In this document: in pieces, positions 25,521-37,720 of the stretch
Numbering within the stretch: position 1 is the stretch's first letter
Layout: every line of letters begins with the position of its first letter
NCBI GenBank assembly: GCA_034440615.1
Contig: JAOTOM010001535.1
Location: 1-64,000 of the forward strand
From: Ashinkailepas kermadecensis
Taxonomy: Eukaryota > Arthropoda > Thecostraca > Neolepadidae
DNA length: 64,000 bases
Direction: 5' to 3'
The notes under the pieces: generated by a model
The model's input: only the letters and a program-made list of their open reading frames with translations
Database searches by the model: none
What the model was told of the DNA's origin: nothing
Position numbers and translations under genes: made by a program

Positions 25521-26954
25521 GCATTTTGACGTGCAAGCTTCTTCGATGCCCAGTTCTGTGATCATCGAGCAATTGCCTTACCATGGTTTGATATTATTAT
25601 GCGTGCTGTTCTTGTTTGCAGATATTGGAATCGATTCGCGAGGCATCCTACATAGATGCTGTATGCCGTTTTTGACATATTGTTTTCCATACAATATATT
25701 ACTGCTTTGCCATCACCACCTTTACCATGCTCCAACACTTCCGGTGGGTCAACACAAGGCTGTGCGTTTGCTTGAGGGCATTACAATTTAACAGGATACC
25801 ACAAATTTTGCATTCTTATGCTGAAGATGACATGCCTCGACGATGTCCTCGACGTTCACTTTTAATATGCTCGGGGTGCCTTCAGAGGGCTTACGTGCGG
25901 ATGATGAAGTGATATTCAGTGATGGGTCACATTTTGTTTGATTACTTTTGGTCCAGCCGTGCTGAAGGACTTCGGAAGCTGCTGCCGTTGGTGTATCAAC
26001 ATTTCGTCGCTCACTTGGGCGGAGCGGCGTTGGCGTTGGTGTTCCAATGCTCGGTACTTGCCGACAGCGGTATCTCTCGCATTTTTGTTATGAAGTCATC
26101 CGGAAATGGATCCGAGGGAGGCGGTGCTTCGCATGATAGCACACCTGAATTGGTTCTACAAGCACCTGTCGCCAGTGCTCAAAGAGATCAGAGGCTTGTC
26201 AGATTTCACGAGCTGAATAGAACTGACCCCCACCAAGGTGTACTCTGACTATCAGGCAAAGCGGCACCCTGACTCACAACCTTGCAAATACATTTCTCAC
26301 ACTGAGCGAGCTTCTATTGCTCAGATTCGCCTAGAAAAGTCCAACATTTTTCAGCCTTACCTGAGTATAAGTTGAGACCTGTTTGGATCCCAGTCATCCT
26401 GACATTGAAGTAGCGCACCCAATCCAGCCTTTTGAGAGGCTTCGCCTCTCAGTGGGCTGGACCATAAAGTTAGATGTAATTTTCCTTAGTTACTCCAAAT
26501 TTCCTTATCAGGCAGCCTACTACTGCATACACTTATGAAATTTTATGTCGGGGCAACCACTTGTGCACACTTACCACCATAATTTGTTGACTACATGTTT
26601 TACCACCATTTGATCAGAAAGTGTGTATTCCAATGCATTAATAGCGCACTCAAGTATAATTGTACAAGCCGATGCCGTAGTCCCGTACAAAATATGGGAT
26701 CAATACAGCAACCATAATAATTTACATTATTAGAGTTATGAACAGAAACACTTAATTTACTTCCAATATTTTACCATCGCCTCCGGTGTGCTAGTCTTCT
26801 GAATTGCAAGCAAGTTCGTTTCGCCCGGCAGTGATAGCTTAGGGTCTTCTCGCTCCACAACTAGTTCTCAATTTAAACTTTTTTTTCGAGAGTCGCCAGC
26901 TGTCAATGCCCTTGTATTGACTGACCTGATTAGAAGCAATACAGCGACAACTTC
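25521..26954. other. No supported gene
   Basis: A 109-codon plus-strand frame at 25919-26248 and a following conceptual stretch (KVYSDYQAKRHPDSQPCKY) near 26235-26290 look slightly protein-like but match nothing I recognise. A small hairpin GAGAGGC-TTC-GCCTCTC lies near 26433. Confidence 0.4.
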
Positions 26955-26956
26955 TA

Positions 26957-27704
26957 CGAGGGGTGCTGAAAAGTTTCTGGCTTTGGGAGGAAGAAAATGC
27001 AGCAGAGCTAATTGATTATGGTTTTATTCAACGTACTCCCCTCTCATATTCACACTTATTGCAGCGGTTATTCAGTTTTTCTAAGCCCTGTAAGAAAAAC
27101 CCGGAAGATTGGACCTCCAACCACGCCTCCGTAGCATTTTGGGATTTTTTTTTTGCATTTTGGCACCCACTTCGCGGACAGCTTTCTCATATTCAGAATG
27201 TGTGGATGATGTGGCCAACTCTTTCGCGGAAAATCCCCAGATTCTCAGCTATGACTTTAGCTGAAATCCGGCAGTCCTCGAAAATCATGACGTGTACAGC
27301 GTCTGCTTCGTCCTCCGTGGTCGCTGAAGTTGGCCGTCCCGACCGGGATTCATCCGTGGCCTCGAAATGACCAGTCCGGAACCTTGACACCCAGGCTTTC
27401 ACTGTAGAGTATGACAGGCAGTCATCTTTCAAGACTTCCTTCATCTTGCCGTGGACTTCCGCTGCTCCTTTGCCTTACAGGAAAAGGAACTTCATGACCG
27501 CCCGTTCTTCAGTTTTACCAAATTCCGCTATAGGAGCTGCCATCATGTGCTACACCTGCAAAAAACAGACAAATATATATTGCATACCATTATGTGTTTT
27601 GTGTGTATCGTCCCACTAAGCAGTTGTCCTACCTAACCTGTAAAGGTAATAGCCTCATTCTTTTGCGATACCCTTAAAGCCAGGAACTTTTCAGCACCCT
27701 TTCG
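26957..27704 (-). mobile_element. Internally deleted mariner-family transposon with intact ends
   Basis: The ends are inverted repeats: left CGAGGGGTGCTGAAAAGTTT and right (minus strand) CGAAAGGGTGCTGAAAAGTT, with matching CTGGCTTT just inside. Both ends are flanked by TA (26955-26956 and 27705-27706), the Tc1/mariner target duplication. At 748 bp it is well short of the roughly 1.3 kb of full mariners. The minus strand encodes the N-terminal and extreme C-terminal parts of the transposase, but the DD34D catalytic core is missing. It cannot make active transposase but has the ends needed to be moved in trans. Confidence 0.93.
26985..27543 (-). pseudogene. Mariner transposase remnant (N- and C-terminal ends only)
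   Basis: The start MAAPIAEFGKTEERAV is at 27543. Codon 23 is a stop (TAA), after which the same frame continues with KMKEVLKDDCLSYSTVKAWVS, the helix-turn-helix region with its YSTV..WV.RF pattern. ESRSGRPTSAT, the GRP linker between the two HTH halves, follows, and then the second HTH (ISAKVIAENLGI). A frameshift near 27205 is followed by LNMRKLSAKWVPKC. The reading then jumps to the C-terminal EAWLEVQSSGFFLQGLEKL and a terminal CNKCEYE. The catalytic domain between these is deleted. The join lies next to a 9-bp direct repeat GCATTTTGG (27134-27142 and 27155-27163), which suggests how the deletion arose. Confidence 0.9.
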
Positions 27705-27706
27705 TA

Positions 27707-29801
27707 CAACAGTTGCAACAGTTTCTGATGCCAACCGTTCCAACATATCACACCATATCCCAAGGCTACATCGTACCAAACTCGACAACACAACTCCGTC
27801 TCACCTCTCCGGCTGACGAGCCCCGACTTTCCACTCACGTCTAGGGGAGACGCGCGCCAGAGAGGGGTACCAGGCGCGACGGGTCGGACCTGCCCCGGCC
27901 AACGCCCGGGTCTGTCACTGGTTGGCATCACCTATTGCATCACACCGCGAAGGGAGAGATCCGGTCGACGACTCCGACCAACCGCCCTGCTCTACATGTA
28001 CAATGGTGACGCCTCGTATGACGGTGGAATGCCACCGTGTACATGGGCACAATAGGAGACGGTCGGCCGGCCGCTGCCGAGTCGGAACTGACCAAGCATA
28101 ACATTAGGCGACAGCCAGGGCTCGAGGCGTCAACGTCAGCGTGAATTGGTGTCCGCCGACGGGCGCCGGTTTCCGCTCCAGGCGTTCATGACAGGATTCG
28201 ACGATTCTGGACACATGGGGGCCAAACACATTTGGAAAGAGGGGTCCGAAGTTGACTTCGTTACAGAATGCGCGCAAGTCAAAATCTTCCTGGATAATTT
28301 TAACAGCAACTGGAACTTGATATGCTTCAGATATTTCTTACATTGGAATAGGTCCAAATTCCGATATTGTTTGCTATATTCCTTAGAATCTGAAAGTTCT
28401 CACAAGTTGAAATTGAATTTATAACTTTTTTTTTAATGTTCGCCACCCAAGATCAGATGACCAGGAGTGCCCCCCCCCCCCTCCTCTTGCCCAACGACTA
28501 CAAGCACATTACGTCAACACCAAAAAATAAACAGTAAAGTTGCGGCACTCCCAGCTAAGAGATGGAAAACAAATAAACAAGCATACAAAGCACCCGGTGT
28601 CAGAGCAATACAACTAACAATAAAGAATGCTGTAAGTAGTCATACCCAAATGAGGCATATGACTGGCCCTAGATCCATCCCAAAAAGAAGTTAGGGTCTA
28701 AATTATAATGTTAGTAGCTGGTTTGTGGCCAGATGGCAGTGAGCACTCCTAATTTGAAATGCATTTCGTTTTACTTAGGCTCCTTCCACAACTCCATTCA
28801 GCTAAGCATAAGCTTGTTGCTTGGTGCACCCTAGTCCCAATGCCTATAATGAAAACGTTGGGCGTACTGCATTAACAGGGTTTTCCTGTGCAAAAGCTTG
28901 CAATCAAGCAAGGTGGCAAACATTATGTCATAACTGTGCCGGTTATACCTTGGCTAAGTAAATTATTGTTAAATTACTTACTAGTTGGTTGACAATCATC
29001 ATTTAACCTTGGAGGCATGGGAATCTTATTTGTAAGGTCACTAAGTCAGTTGTGAGTGCATGTGAACCCATGAAGCAGTGTACAGTTGCATCACTGGTCT
29101 GGATCTGTCCATTATGAAAGTAGATGAATAAATTGCGTCACACATTGCATTTAATCGTATGACAGCAGCACATAACCGTCCAAGCTAATTATATATTTTG
29201 GAAGGTCATTAAGATACTTAATTAGCGACCAAATTATAAATTCGGGAAGCTATTATAAAGGCCACACTATGTTCAGATTATAAGGATCGTGTGGAAATTA
29301 GATTGTGTTTATTCATGGATCATACATCAGAATCCTGATGTACACTGAAGTTATGAAAGGCATGCCACTTCTTGTGTGACTTTTTCAACCTTATACATGG
29401 GGATTGTTGGGAATAGGAGATGGCTGACCAGTCGCGCTTCTAGTAGAGTAGAATAATGATACTCTGGAAACCGGTAGATTGTGACGACACTAGAGACTGA
29501 CCGACCTGATGCGGCTGATGGGATGATGCTCCTGATCAATGTCGTGCAAATGGCTGCTTACACAAGTCGCATACAACATGAACCGTGTCCGGACCAAGTT
29601 GGCAGTGTCGCCGTCAACACCGCCAATGCAGTCTTTCGTCAAGGAGAGGTCGAAATGTGATGTCATGCTTGACAATTTAACTGTCGCCTAAACCTGCTCC
29701 TCCTCTGGCCCCAGGCGGTAACCCTTTCAAACAGGCCCGAACCTGGGGACGTAGCCTCGCATAACTGCTTCGATCCACATCATTTTTTAGTATCAACAAT
29801 T
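27707..29801. other. No supported gene
   Basis: GC-rich to about 28140, then AT-rich and CpG-poor to about 29450. A 92-codon plus-strand frame at 28146-28424 is unrecognised. Confidence 0.45.
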
Positions 29802-30099
29802 CTACCATTTGCTGACATATCCGACAGAGCGGAGGAAGAATTGCGCATAAACGAACTTTTCTGCCATATTCAGCTGCGGCATACGCCTTTCATGCGTCAA
29901 TATTCGGCCATACTCCAGGCGGTTACTGCCGGGCATAATCCCACCACCCACTACCATTTGCTGACATATCCGACAGAGCGGAGGAAGAATTGCGCATAAA
30001 CGAACTTTTCTGCCATATTCAGCTGCGGCATACGCCTTTCATGCATAAATATTCGGCCATACTCCAGGTGGTTACTGCCGGGCATAATCCCACCACCCA
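29802..30099 (+). repeat. 149-bp tandem duplication
   Basis: The segment beginning CTACCATTTGCTGACATATCC at 29802 repeats from 29951. Only a few differences are visible, such as GCGTCAATA against GCATAAATA and CAGGCGG against CAGGTGG. It is therefore recent. It ends about 50 bp before the TA tract. Confidence 0.95.
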
Positions 30100-30149
30100 A
30101 TCGGATGGCTGGGGGATGCATCCCCTCCATCACACCCCTGTGGCGGGGC

Positions 30150-30476
<327 letters not shown>

Positions 30477-30825
30477 TCACCAAAGCCTTTAGTCAGGTAG
30501 ATGGTTTTTTCCCTAGATGTCTCTACTTATGCCATTTATCACGTGACTACGTTCAATTTTACCTGATATACCTGGTTTTACCTTTTCGCAAATTCAGTAC
30601 TCGATATTTCTCAAGTTTTTGGTCCAGGATGAGTTTTCGACGCAAACGGAATATGACCCGTTCTGATACCCACAACCGACTGAGCACGTGCAATCATCTG
30701 CTATTGTACCTCCGTTTTTTTCATTTAAAAAGATGAACGAGGTGAAATGAGTCATCGATGGATCATCGTCACACAGCAGAGATGAGCAACTCCGGCCGTT
30801 GGAATTCGACCGTCGACCGATTGAA
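30477..30825. other. No supported gene
   Basis: Unique sequence between the TA tract and the 39-bp array; nothing recognisable. Confidence 0.45.
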
Positions 30826-31040
30826 GAGACTGGGCTCCTCCGCCCACCTAGCGGAAGGCTGGTGGAAGAGCGGCTGCTCCATCCACCTAGCGAAAGGCTG
30901 GCGGAAGAACTGCTCCTCCGCCCACATAGCGGCAAGGTTGGCGGAAGAACGGCGCCTTCGCCCACCTAGCGGAAGGCTGGCGGAAGAACGGCGCCTCCGC
31001 CCACCTCGCGGGCGGAGGAGCACCTCGAAGGCTAGCGGAA
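30826..31040 (+). repeat. 39-bp minisatellite, about 5 copies
   Basis: Units of the type CCACCTAGCGGAAGGCTGGCGGAAGAACGGCGCCTCCGC start at about 30844, 30883, 30922, 30962 and 31001. The 39-bp period preserves frame, so both strands show 13-residue peptide repeats. Neither is supported as coding. Confidence 0.93.
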
Positions 31041-32007
31041 CAGCGCATCTCTCCAACCTCTAGGCATATATAACGAGCAATTGGACGAACAAAACTTGCA
31101 ACCCTCACTCACGACTGTCTGCACCATGCTTTTCATGCCTCTACCAGGGTGCCTAGTTTCGAGCTTTTGCGATGTCATCCGGTGATTTGTTTCGGTTCAA
31201 CCCGGTTGTATTGGCATTGGGTAATATGAGCAACGCGTGCGGTATTTTACGTTCAATTCCTCTGGAATGAGATATGATGTGATACGATTGTATTCATCAT
31301 TGAGACTACGTAACGCAGGTGTTGTGCCGTTCCATAGACCACGCTATTCCAATGCCTGGATACAGCCATTGCATCGTGCATGCCATGTTGCGAGGCGAAC
31401 TGAAGGTACAGAGAAACATTTCGAAGCCCTTACAAGTCCGAAGAAATGCAACTTGTTGTGAATCGCTCGTGAGCTAAACAAGGCGTTTTCCTCGCTGTAT
31501 CACGACGTTGTTATAAAATGAACAAGGAGGGCCGTAACAAACGCATGCTTACCATGCATACTAACACAATGTGAAAAAAAATAATAGCCAAACCCATTGT
31601 GCTTCCATCATCTGACCACGTTTGACCTCGAATGGCCCGGCCGCCCGCTCTGTACGGTATCACTGAACCGGCAGGGTTACTGGATAGTTACTCCATTTGC
31701 AAATTGCAAGCCTTGTTGAATGTTGATTGGCTCGATCAGCAAGCACACCAAGGAAAAATTCGATTAAAATTAAAATTAAATAGTCCGATTAAAATTGTAC
31801 AAAGATCATCAGCTTACGGCGTCACAACATAGCCACCAAGGAACTTCTTCAAGAATGGAAAATAGCCTCAGCAATCATGGTAGTGCCAGCTATGTCAAGC
31901 CGCCAGCGCATGCAAGGAAAAACAAGGAAAAACAAGCTTCCGCTCCCAGGAAGCCATGCCTGCGTCGTTACCGGCGAGGTTACCACGTGTCATTGCAGAA
32001 AACCAAT
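31041..32007. other. No supported gene
   Basis: Unique sequence, AT-rich from 31500. Nothing recognisable. Confidence 0.5.
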
Positions 32008-32037
32008 GTCGTCCGGGTCCGGGTCCGGGTCCGGGTC
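32008..32037 (+). repeat. GTCCGG hexamer repeat
   Basis: Four to five consecutive GTCCGG/GTCCGGG units, about 120 bp upstream of the 38-bp array. Confidence 0.9.
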
Positions 32038-32154
32038 AATCAGGCGCTACAACATGCCGTGGGCAGGGATTATTATTACCGGGACGGATGCATTGTCCCG
32101 GACACAAGCAGTGCCGGCAGCCATCAGGGGCACCGGACTGCCGACGGCAAGAGG

Positions 32155-32995
32155 CTGGACGTGCCTGGTGCGGGCACAGGACACCGGACGTGCTGGACGT
32201 GCCTGGTGCGGGCACAGGGTCGGACGTGCTGGACGTGCCTGGTGCGGGCACAGGACACCGGACGTGCTGGACGTGTCTGGTGCGGGCACAGGACACCGGA
32301 CGTGCTGGACGTGCCTGGTGCGGGCACAGGGTCGGACACCGGACGTGCTGGACGTGCCTGGTGTGGGCACAGGGTCGGACACCGGACGTGCTGGACGTGC
32401 CTGGTGCGGGCACAGGACACCGGACGTGCTGGACGTGCCTGGTGCGGGCACAGGACACCGGACGTGCTGGACGTGCCTGGTGCGGGCACAGGACTCCGGA
32501 CGTGCTGGACGTGCCTGGTGCGGGCACAGGACACCGGACGTGCTGGACGTGCCTGGTGCGGGCACAGGACACCGGACGTGCTGGACGTGCCTGGTGCGGG
32601 CACAGGACACCGGACGTGCTGGACGTGCCTGGTGCGGGCACAGGACACCGGACGTGCTGGACGTGCCTGGTGCGGGCACAGGACACCGGACGTGCTGGAC
32701 GTGTCTGGTGCGGGCACAGGACACCGGACGTGCTGGACGTGCCTGGTGCGGGCACAGGACACCGGACGTGCTGGACGTGCCTGGTGCGGGCACAGGACAC
32801 CGGACGTGCTGGACGTGCCTGGTGCGGGCACAGGGTCGGACGTGCTGGACGTGCCTGGTGCGGGCACAGGACACCGGACGTGCTGGACGTGCCTGGTGCG
32901 GGCACAGGACACCGGACGTGCTGGACGTGCCTGGTGCGGGCACAGGGTCGGACGTGCTGGACGTGCCTGGTGCGGGCACAGGGTCGGACACCGGC
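32155..32995 (+). repeat. 38-bp GC-rich minisatellite, about 22 copies
   Basis: The unit is GGACACCGGACGTGCTGGAC plus GTGCCTGGTGCGGGCACA. Some units carry GGGTCGGA in place of GGACACCGGA or a combination of both. Substitutions are few, so copies are well homogenised. Each unit contains an inner doublet GGACGTG. Frames of nearly 400 codons on both strands follow from the absence of stops in the unit. Confidence 0.97.
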
Positions 32996-33062
32996 TCGCC
33001 ATACCGGCACCGGCTCTTGTGGGCCGCCCAAAGCTGCCCTTTCTGAGCAGCCGGCAGTGACG

Positions 33063-33414
33063 TGCACCTTATTGAGTCTAATTTTCGCGGACGTGCATCG
33101 ATTTCAGAATTACGTAGCAAGAAACCTTTTGACAATTGAGCGTAGCGCCTTCAAAGTTCGCATGCATGCTTGACATTTGGCAGAAGATCCCGAGTGTGGA
33201 AATAGTGTCTTGGATGTCGGTATAAGTGCATTAAAAACATCCACTTCAGTCCAAATTTGTTGCAATTTTGCCGCAATCGGGCTCACTTGCCGAATATGGT
33301 GTGTGTCTCCAAACTGAATTGCGCTATCCCAAATTGTCGAAGTAACATGGGTGTCACGCTGTGTCACTTTCCTTATTGTCCCACGAGTGTCCCGCTCAGT
33401 GTGTGCCACATGCT
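33063..33414. other. No supported gene
   Basis: Unique sequence between two unrelated 38-bp arrays. Confidence 0.45.
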
Positions 33415-33550
33415 GACATACCACCGCTCAGCGCGGCACCCTCGATCGGACTGGCATACCACCGCTCAGCGCGGCACCCTCGATCGGACTGGTATACCAC
33501 CGCTCAGCGCGGCACCCTCGATCGGACTGACATACCACCCCTCAACGCGG
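33415..33550 (+). repeat. Second, unrelated 38-bp minisatellite, about 4 copies
   Basis: CCACCGCTCAGCGCGG begins at 33421, 33459 and 33497, with a diverged CCACCCCTCAACGCGG at 33535, so spacing is exactly 38 bp. The unit has no sequence likeness to the array at 32155-32995. The array stops abruptly where the homopolymer-rich block begins. Confidence 0.95.
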
Positions 33551-33551
33551 C

Positions 33552-33651
33552 ACCCCCCAAAGACGAGAAAAAAACCCCCCCCCGCCGGGCCCCCCCCCAA
33601 CAAAAAAACACACCAAAAGACCCCCCCCCCCCGCGCGGCGGGGGGGGCGAA

Positions 33652-33682
<31 letters not shown>

Positions 33683-33738
33683 AGGGTGTATAAAACATAA
33701 AAAAAAAAAAATTTAAAAAAAAAAAATAAAAAAAAAAA

Positions 33739-33823
<85 letters not shown>

Positions 33824-34165
33824 AAAAAAAAAAAAAAAACATAAAAAAAAAAAAAGAAAAAAAAAAAACAGTCAGCACCCGGGCGGGCCGGGGCGGGGCC
33901 GCCCAGACAAAAACAAAAAAAAAAAAAAAAAAAAAAAAAACCCCCACACCACAACAAAAAAAAAAAAAAACACAAAAAAAAAAAAAACCAAAAGAGAAAA
34001 AAGGGGGAGAAAGGGGGAAAAGGGGGAGAAGGGGGGGCAAGAAGGAGAGACGAGGCGGCCAGGGGGGCCGCGGGGGGGGGGCGGGGGCCGCGGGGGGGAG
34101 GGGGAAGCCACAGGAAGGGGAAGGAAAGAGAACAGCCCCGGAGAGAAAAAAAAAAAAAAAAAAAA

Positions 34166-34205
<40 letters not shown>

Positions 34206-34390
34206 AACGGGCCGGCCCCCCCCCCCAAAAAAGAAAAAACCAAACACAAAAAAACCAAAAAAAAAAAAAAAAATAAAAAAAAAAAAAAAAAAATAAAAAA
34301 AAACGATAGGGGAAGAAAAAAAAAAGGGGGGGGAAATTAAAACCCAAACAAAAAAAAACAAAAAAACAAACCCAACAAAAAAAAAACACA
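33552..34390. other. Homopolymer-rich block, probable sequencing or assembly artefact
   Basis: Over about 840 bases the plus strand consists almost only of runs of A, C and G with hardly any T: A runs of tens of bases, C runs of up to 14, G runs of 5-9. No period or ancestral sequence is discernible. It is bounded by a tidy minisatellite on the left and a clean CA microsatellite on the right. Frames of 300 codons (Phe/Pro-rich on minus) are meaningless. A low-quality long-read consensus through a difficult tandem array is the likeliest cause. Confidence 0.8.
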
Positions 34391-34409
34391 TGCGTTCAGC
34401 AGGGTAAAC

Positions 34410-34412
<3 letters not shown>

Positions 34413-34466
<54 letters not shown>
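34413..34466. repeat. CA dinucleotide microsatellite
   Basis: About 27 uninterrupted AC units. Confidence 0.99.
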
Positions 34467-34468
<2 letters not shown>

Positions 34469-37110
34469 GAGCAAGGGGTCCGTAGTGGGGTCCACTGTAG
34501 AATGCTACGTTGTAAGGACCGATGCAGCAGGTCTTTAGCGTAGGGGTACATTTACATATGTTGTATTTTCGGAATCCTCAGAGCCTGAATATTACGGTGG
34601 CAGGCATTTGGAAGCTGTATGTTGGGCAAATACAAGTCCGTATATTGCTGTTCTAGTGAGGACCGGCTGAAATGACGTCACGTTGACGTCATACTTAACA
34701 CACTGGCATAGTGAGGACCGGGCCGATCCGAACGCGTGCTCGGCCGACAGCACCAAACCGGTCATTGTGACGGCCCGCTTGGCTAGCGATGGCATTGTGG
34801 AGACGGTTATACCAAGGCGATTGACAACAGCAGCAGGGCGGCTACCGTCGACAACGTGAAAACAGTGCAGGTGTTGCTGGCACACGGTGCCATCAGGAAC
34901 GCCACAGCAAGGTGGGTGGGGCCGGCAGAGGGGCGAGGCACGATGGGGAGTGGTGGTTGTGTGTGCGCGTGTGTTATGGGGAAATAGGTGGAAATAGTGG
35001 TGTGAATCGGCGGAATCAAACAGAGAACGGTGGTGGTACTGGGGATAGAGTCGGTGGACAAGGTAGCTTTTGGGCGACGGGGAGGTTTGAGAGCGATGTT
35101 TGGGGAAATGGGATCACCATTGTATGCCGAACTTACGGGAATGTTAATCTTTTTTCAAGGGTCATTAATATTATTGAGTGAAGCATCTACACAATTGATC
35201 GTGGGGAAAAATAAAAGCTTAGCTGGTTTGAGACAATGGAAGGGCAGGGTTAGGTCGCGACACTCGTTTTACAGCATCCAATTTGAACTCGGGAAACGGC
35301 GAAAACCTTGGAATCCCGTTTCCGCTATATGCCGAGCATGTGATTGATACCATTACTACCGCCAAGGGGTGGCCAAGGGGTTTGCATATTTGGGGGCCTT
35401 GCTTTTTCCTCCTCAATAATGGCTTAACCCCTCCCCCAAGGAGGGTAGTTTGATCACGGGACTCCACGGGCGGTCTCAATCAATTTTGGTCCACCCATTG
35501 CCTATATATATCACCCTCCGCCAATAATTTTCAGAAATTGCCGCCCATGTATTCGTGACATGTATTAACCGCAATGTACGTGAGGGGGTCGGGGTGGGGG
35601 CGGTAGAGGGGGCAACAGCGTACCAATTTTAAACGAGTTATTTGGAGAGAGGGAGAGAAGCGAATCTCGTGTTTGGACTAAAGTTCAAACTATGTAATAC
35701 ATTTGAAGACCTGTGGTTTTGGTTACGTACGCTCAGGGGCAAGATGATGACTTTCCAAAGTTATTGCTGTTGCCAAGCTGAATTTTATGTCCATTTTTTC
35801 CATGCATCAGCATGATTTCTATTCCTATGCAATATGGACACTTCTTGTCTATACTATTTGGGTATGTGTGCGTGTGTAAGGGAGGAGCAAGATTGCATTG
35901 ATCCCTCCACTGGATCCACCACGTGTTGCATGGAGATAACCTCACATTATGCCCACGGCCTCTGTCCCCCCATCAAGCGTCCATCGTGCAGCGCCGGTTC
36001 GTCCGGCAAGTCCTTGCCCACGAATAGGGTGAAGAAGTGGCCACACGCCGCACTGCCAACGACCACCGAACCACATCTGCAGCAGGCGTCGTGTTTACTG
36101 CTGCATCGTTGCCTGGACGCCGCTGGGTACGTCATGTTTCCGGCTCCATCTTCCACGAGGTGATCTGGCCGCCGACACCGGCGACGGCTCCCTGCTGCGG
36201 ATGCTAGTAGACGGCGGATGGGCATAGCCACGGTCGCAGGGGTAGAGCTGGCGTGCCACCCAGCGGCGCCGCCGTGCACACTGGGTGTCTCCGTGTTCAA
36301 GCTGAGCAGTGTCCAGCTAGCTCGCGCGCTGATGGCCGCCAATGAGCATTGGGCGAATGTGGGCTTGATTCTCGATAAATATATGCGTTGATGCTTGGGA
36401 CACCAGCTGCCGGCAATGCGGTGCGCCGGGCTGCCAGTATTCGTCCAGCTGTGCCCGTCCCTTAAGAACCACAAGATCATGGTGGCAAGGCGCTTCGCGA
36501 AAAGTTTTTCGACTGAACTGGGCAGGCGGCGCGCAACAATGAAAACCCCAGCATCAACAACCGCGCTTTCGTCAAACCGTTCGCGGGAGAATTTGACTAA
36601 CTGTGGGGCCAAAAGTTACACTGGGGGACTGATAATTGATGGGTCGTTGGTGTTTGATAGCTCGTTTGTGGATTACTCGATTGATGGATCGACTGATGGG
36701 TCATTTGCGATGACCAAGCGGAATCGCTCTCTGCTTTAGGCGGGATGGGTTGAGAGGAATGGATGCCGATATGCTGAGAAAATATTGAGCGTTGTGACCA
36801 TACGTATCGATCGGGAACTTGCCGTTCGGTTTGTAATATATCAGCAACATAATGACTTGCATTTATGCTGTGAACGAGAGAAGGAAGGGACAAAGCCTAT
36901 TTCAGTCAAATCTTCTTCCTCTATTTTATGCATCACCCAGAGCTCTGTTCGGTGCTTGCTTGAACCCACGTAACTCGCTCGTCCACCAACGCCTCGTTGC
37001 TAGTCGAGGCCGATGCCGCCACCGATAATACTATATGCTGCTTTATTTTGCGTTTCGGTGCATTGTCATGCACATGAAATAGGGGAAGAGTGAACGTTCA
37101 AAATTACTAT
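34467..37110. other. No supported gene
   Basis: Includes a GC-rich stretch at 35950-36610. It holds a 221-codon minus-strand frame (36612-35947) with a Cys/His-containing segment (DACCRCGSVVV..CGHFF), overlapped by 109- and 114-codon plus-strand frames. I recognise none of these and cannot choose a strand. The rest is unique sequence. Confidence 0.4.
34673..34691. promoter_or_regulatory. Tandem TGACGTCA sites
   Basis: Two complete octamers, at 34673-34680 and 34684-34691, separated by 3 bases: TGACGTCACGTTGACGTCA. They are CRE/ATF-type sites by motif. No gene is recognised nearby, and GTGAGGACCGG motifs flank both sides (about 34656 and 34711), so the block may belong to a small repeat. Confidence 0.45.
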
Positions 37111-37287
37111 GGTGGTGGTGGTGGTGGTGGTTCGGCGTCAAACGGCGCCTGGGCTACATGTTGCCATGTTGCGCGCGTCCAGAATTACCGACAGTGCTTA
37201 AAAATACATCTAGTGCTTCTAGAAATGCTGCGACGAAAATTCGACAGCTTGGATTTCTGATAGTGGTGGTGGCGGTGGTGGCGGCGG
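37111..37287 (+). repeat. GGT trinucleotide tracts
   Basis: A pure GGT tract (37111-37130) and a second GGT/GGC tract (about 37262-37287). Confidence 0.9.
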
Positions 37288-37571
37288 ATACGTGCATTAT
37301 GGCGCGTCGACAACTGCAACTAAAGCTGGAGATCGCTCACCAAACCAAGGGTTCGGGGATTTGGATCCGAAAATCGTCAGATTGAATAGGGAAACAACAA
37401 ATTAGCACTAACAGTGTACCAAACCGTCCAGATATCCCCCGATCTTCCCAGGATCTTTAGCTATAACTCCAAAATCAATTCGTCTGAGAGTACCATTAAC
37501 TTTTCATCCCATACAAAATTTGCGAGGCCATTCGCGGGCGTTTGGACATTGTTTTCATATGGGCATTTATG

Positions 37572-37720
37572 GGCGAGTAGACTAGGGGTAGAATAGGGAT
37601 ACCTGTATCCAAACCGAAAAAAATGTGGGTTCAAGTCCCACTTGTCGCTACCATTCGCCCGCGACCAATCGGAGTCAGAGATTGGCGACGTTGTATGACC
37701 CAACGATCGAAGCGTTGCGA
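37572..37720 (+). repeat. tRNA-derived SINE-like element
   Basis: A tRNA-like head spans 37572-37650. It has an A-box-like TAGACTAGGGGTAGAATAGG and a perfect T-arm GTGGGTTCAAGTCCCAC with B box GGTTCAAGTCC at 37628-37638. The 3' acceptor strand TTGTCGC pairs partly with GCGAGTA at 37573. The anticodon arm is corrupt (no T before the putative anticodon), so this is not a working tRNA gene. The tail to about 37720 (ACCAATCGGAGTCAGAGATTGG..) would be the SINE body. Confidence 0.6.

Noticed and set aside
25919..26290. Protein-like stretch with KVYSDYQAKRHPDSQPCKY downstream of a 109-codon frame
   Set aside because: No family recalled, a frame change is needed to join the parts, and there is no supporting element structure.
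31795..33173. Open frames of 290-420 codons on both strands across the 38-bp array
   Set aside because: The repeat unit contains no stop in any frame. Six overlapping frames cannot all be genes, and the flanks have no recognisable domain.
33466..34466. Phe/Pro-rich minus-strand frames of about 300 codons
   Set aside because: They lie in the homopolymer block judged to be artefactual and have no plausible protein composition.
35947..36612. 221-codon minus-strand frame with a Cys/His-rich segment, considered as a zinc-finger or gag-like protein
   Set aside because: Cysteine spacing fits no zinc-finger pattern I know, plus-strand frames of similar quality overlap, and GC-rich sequence lengthens random frames.
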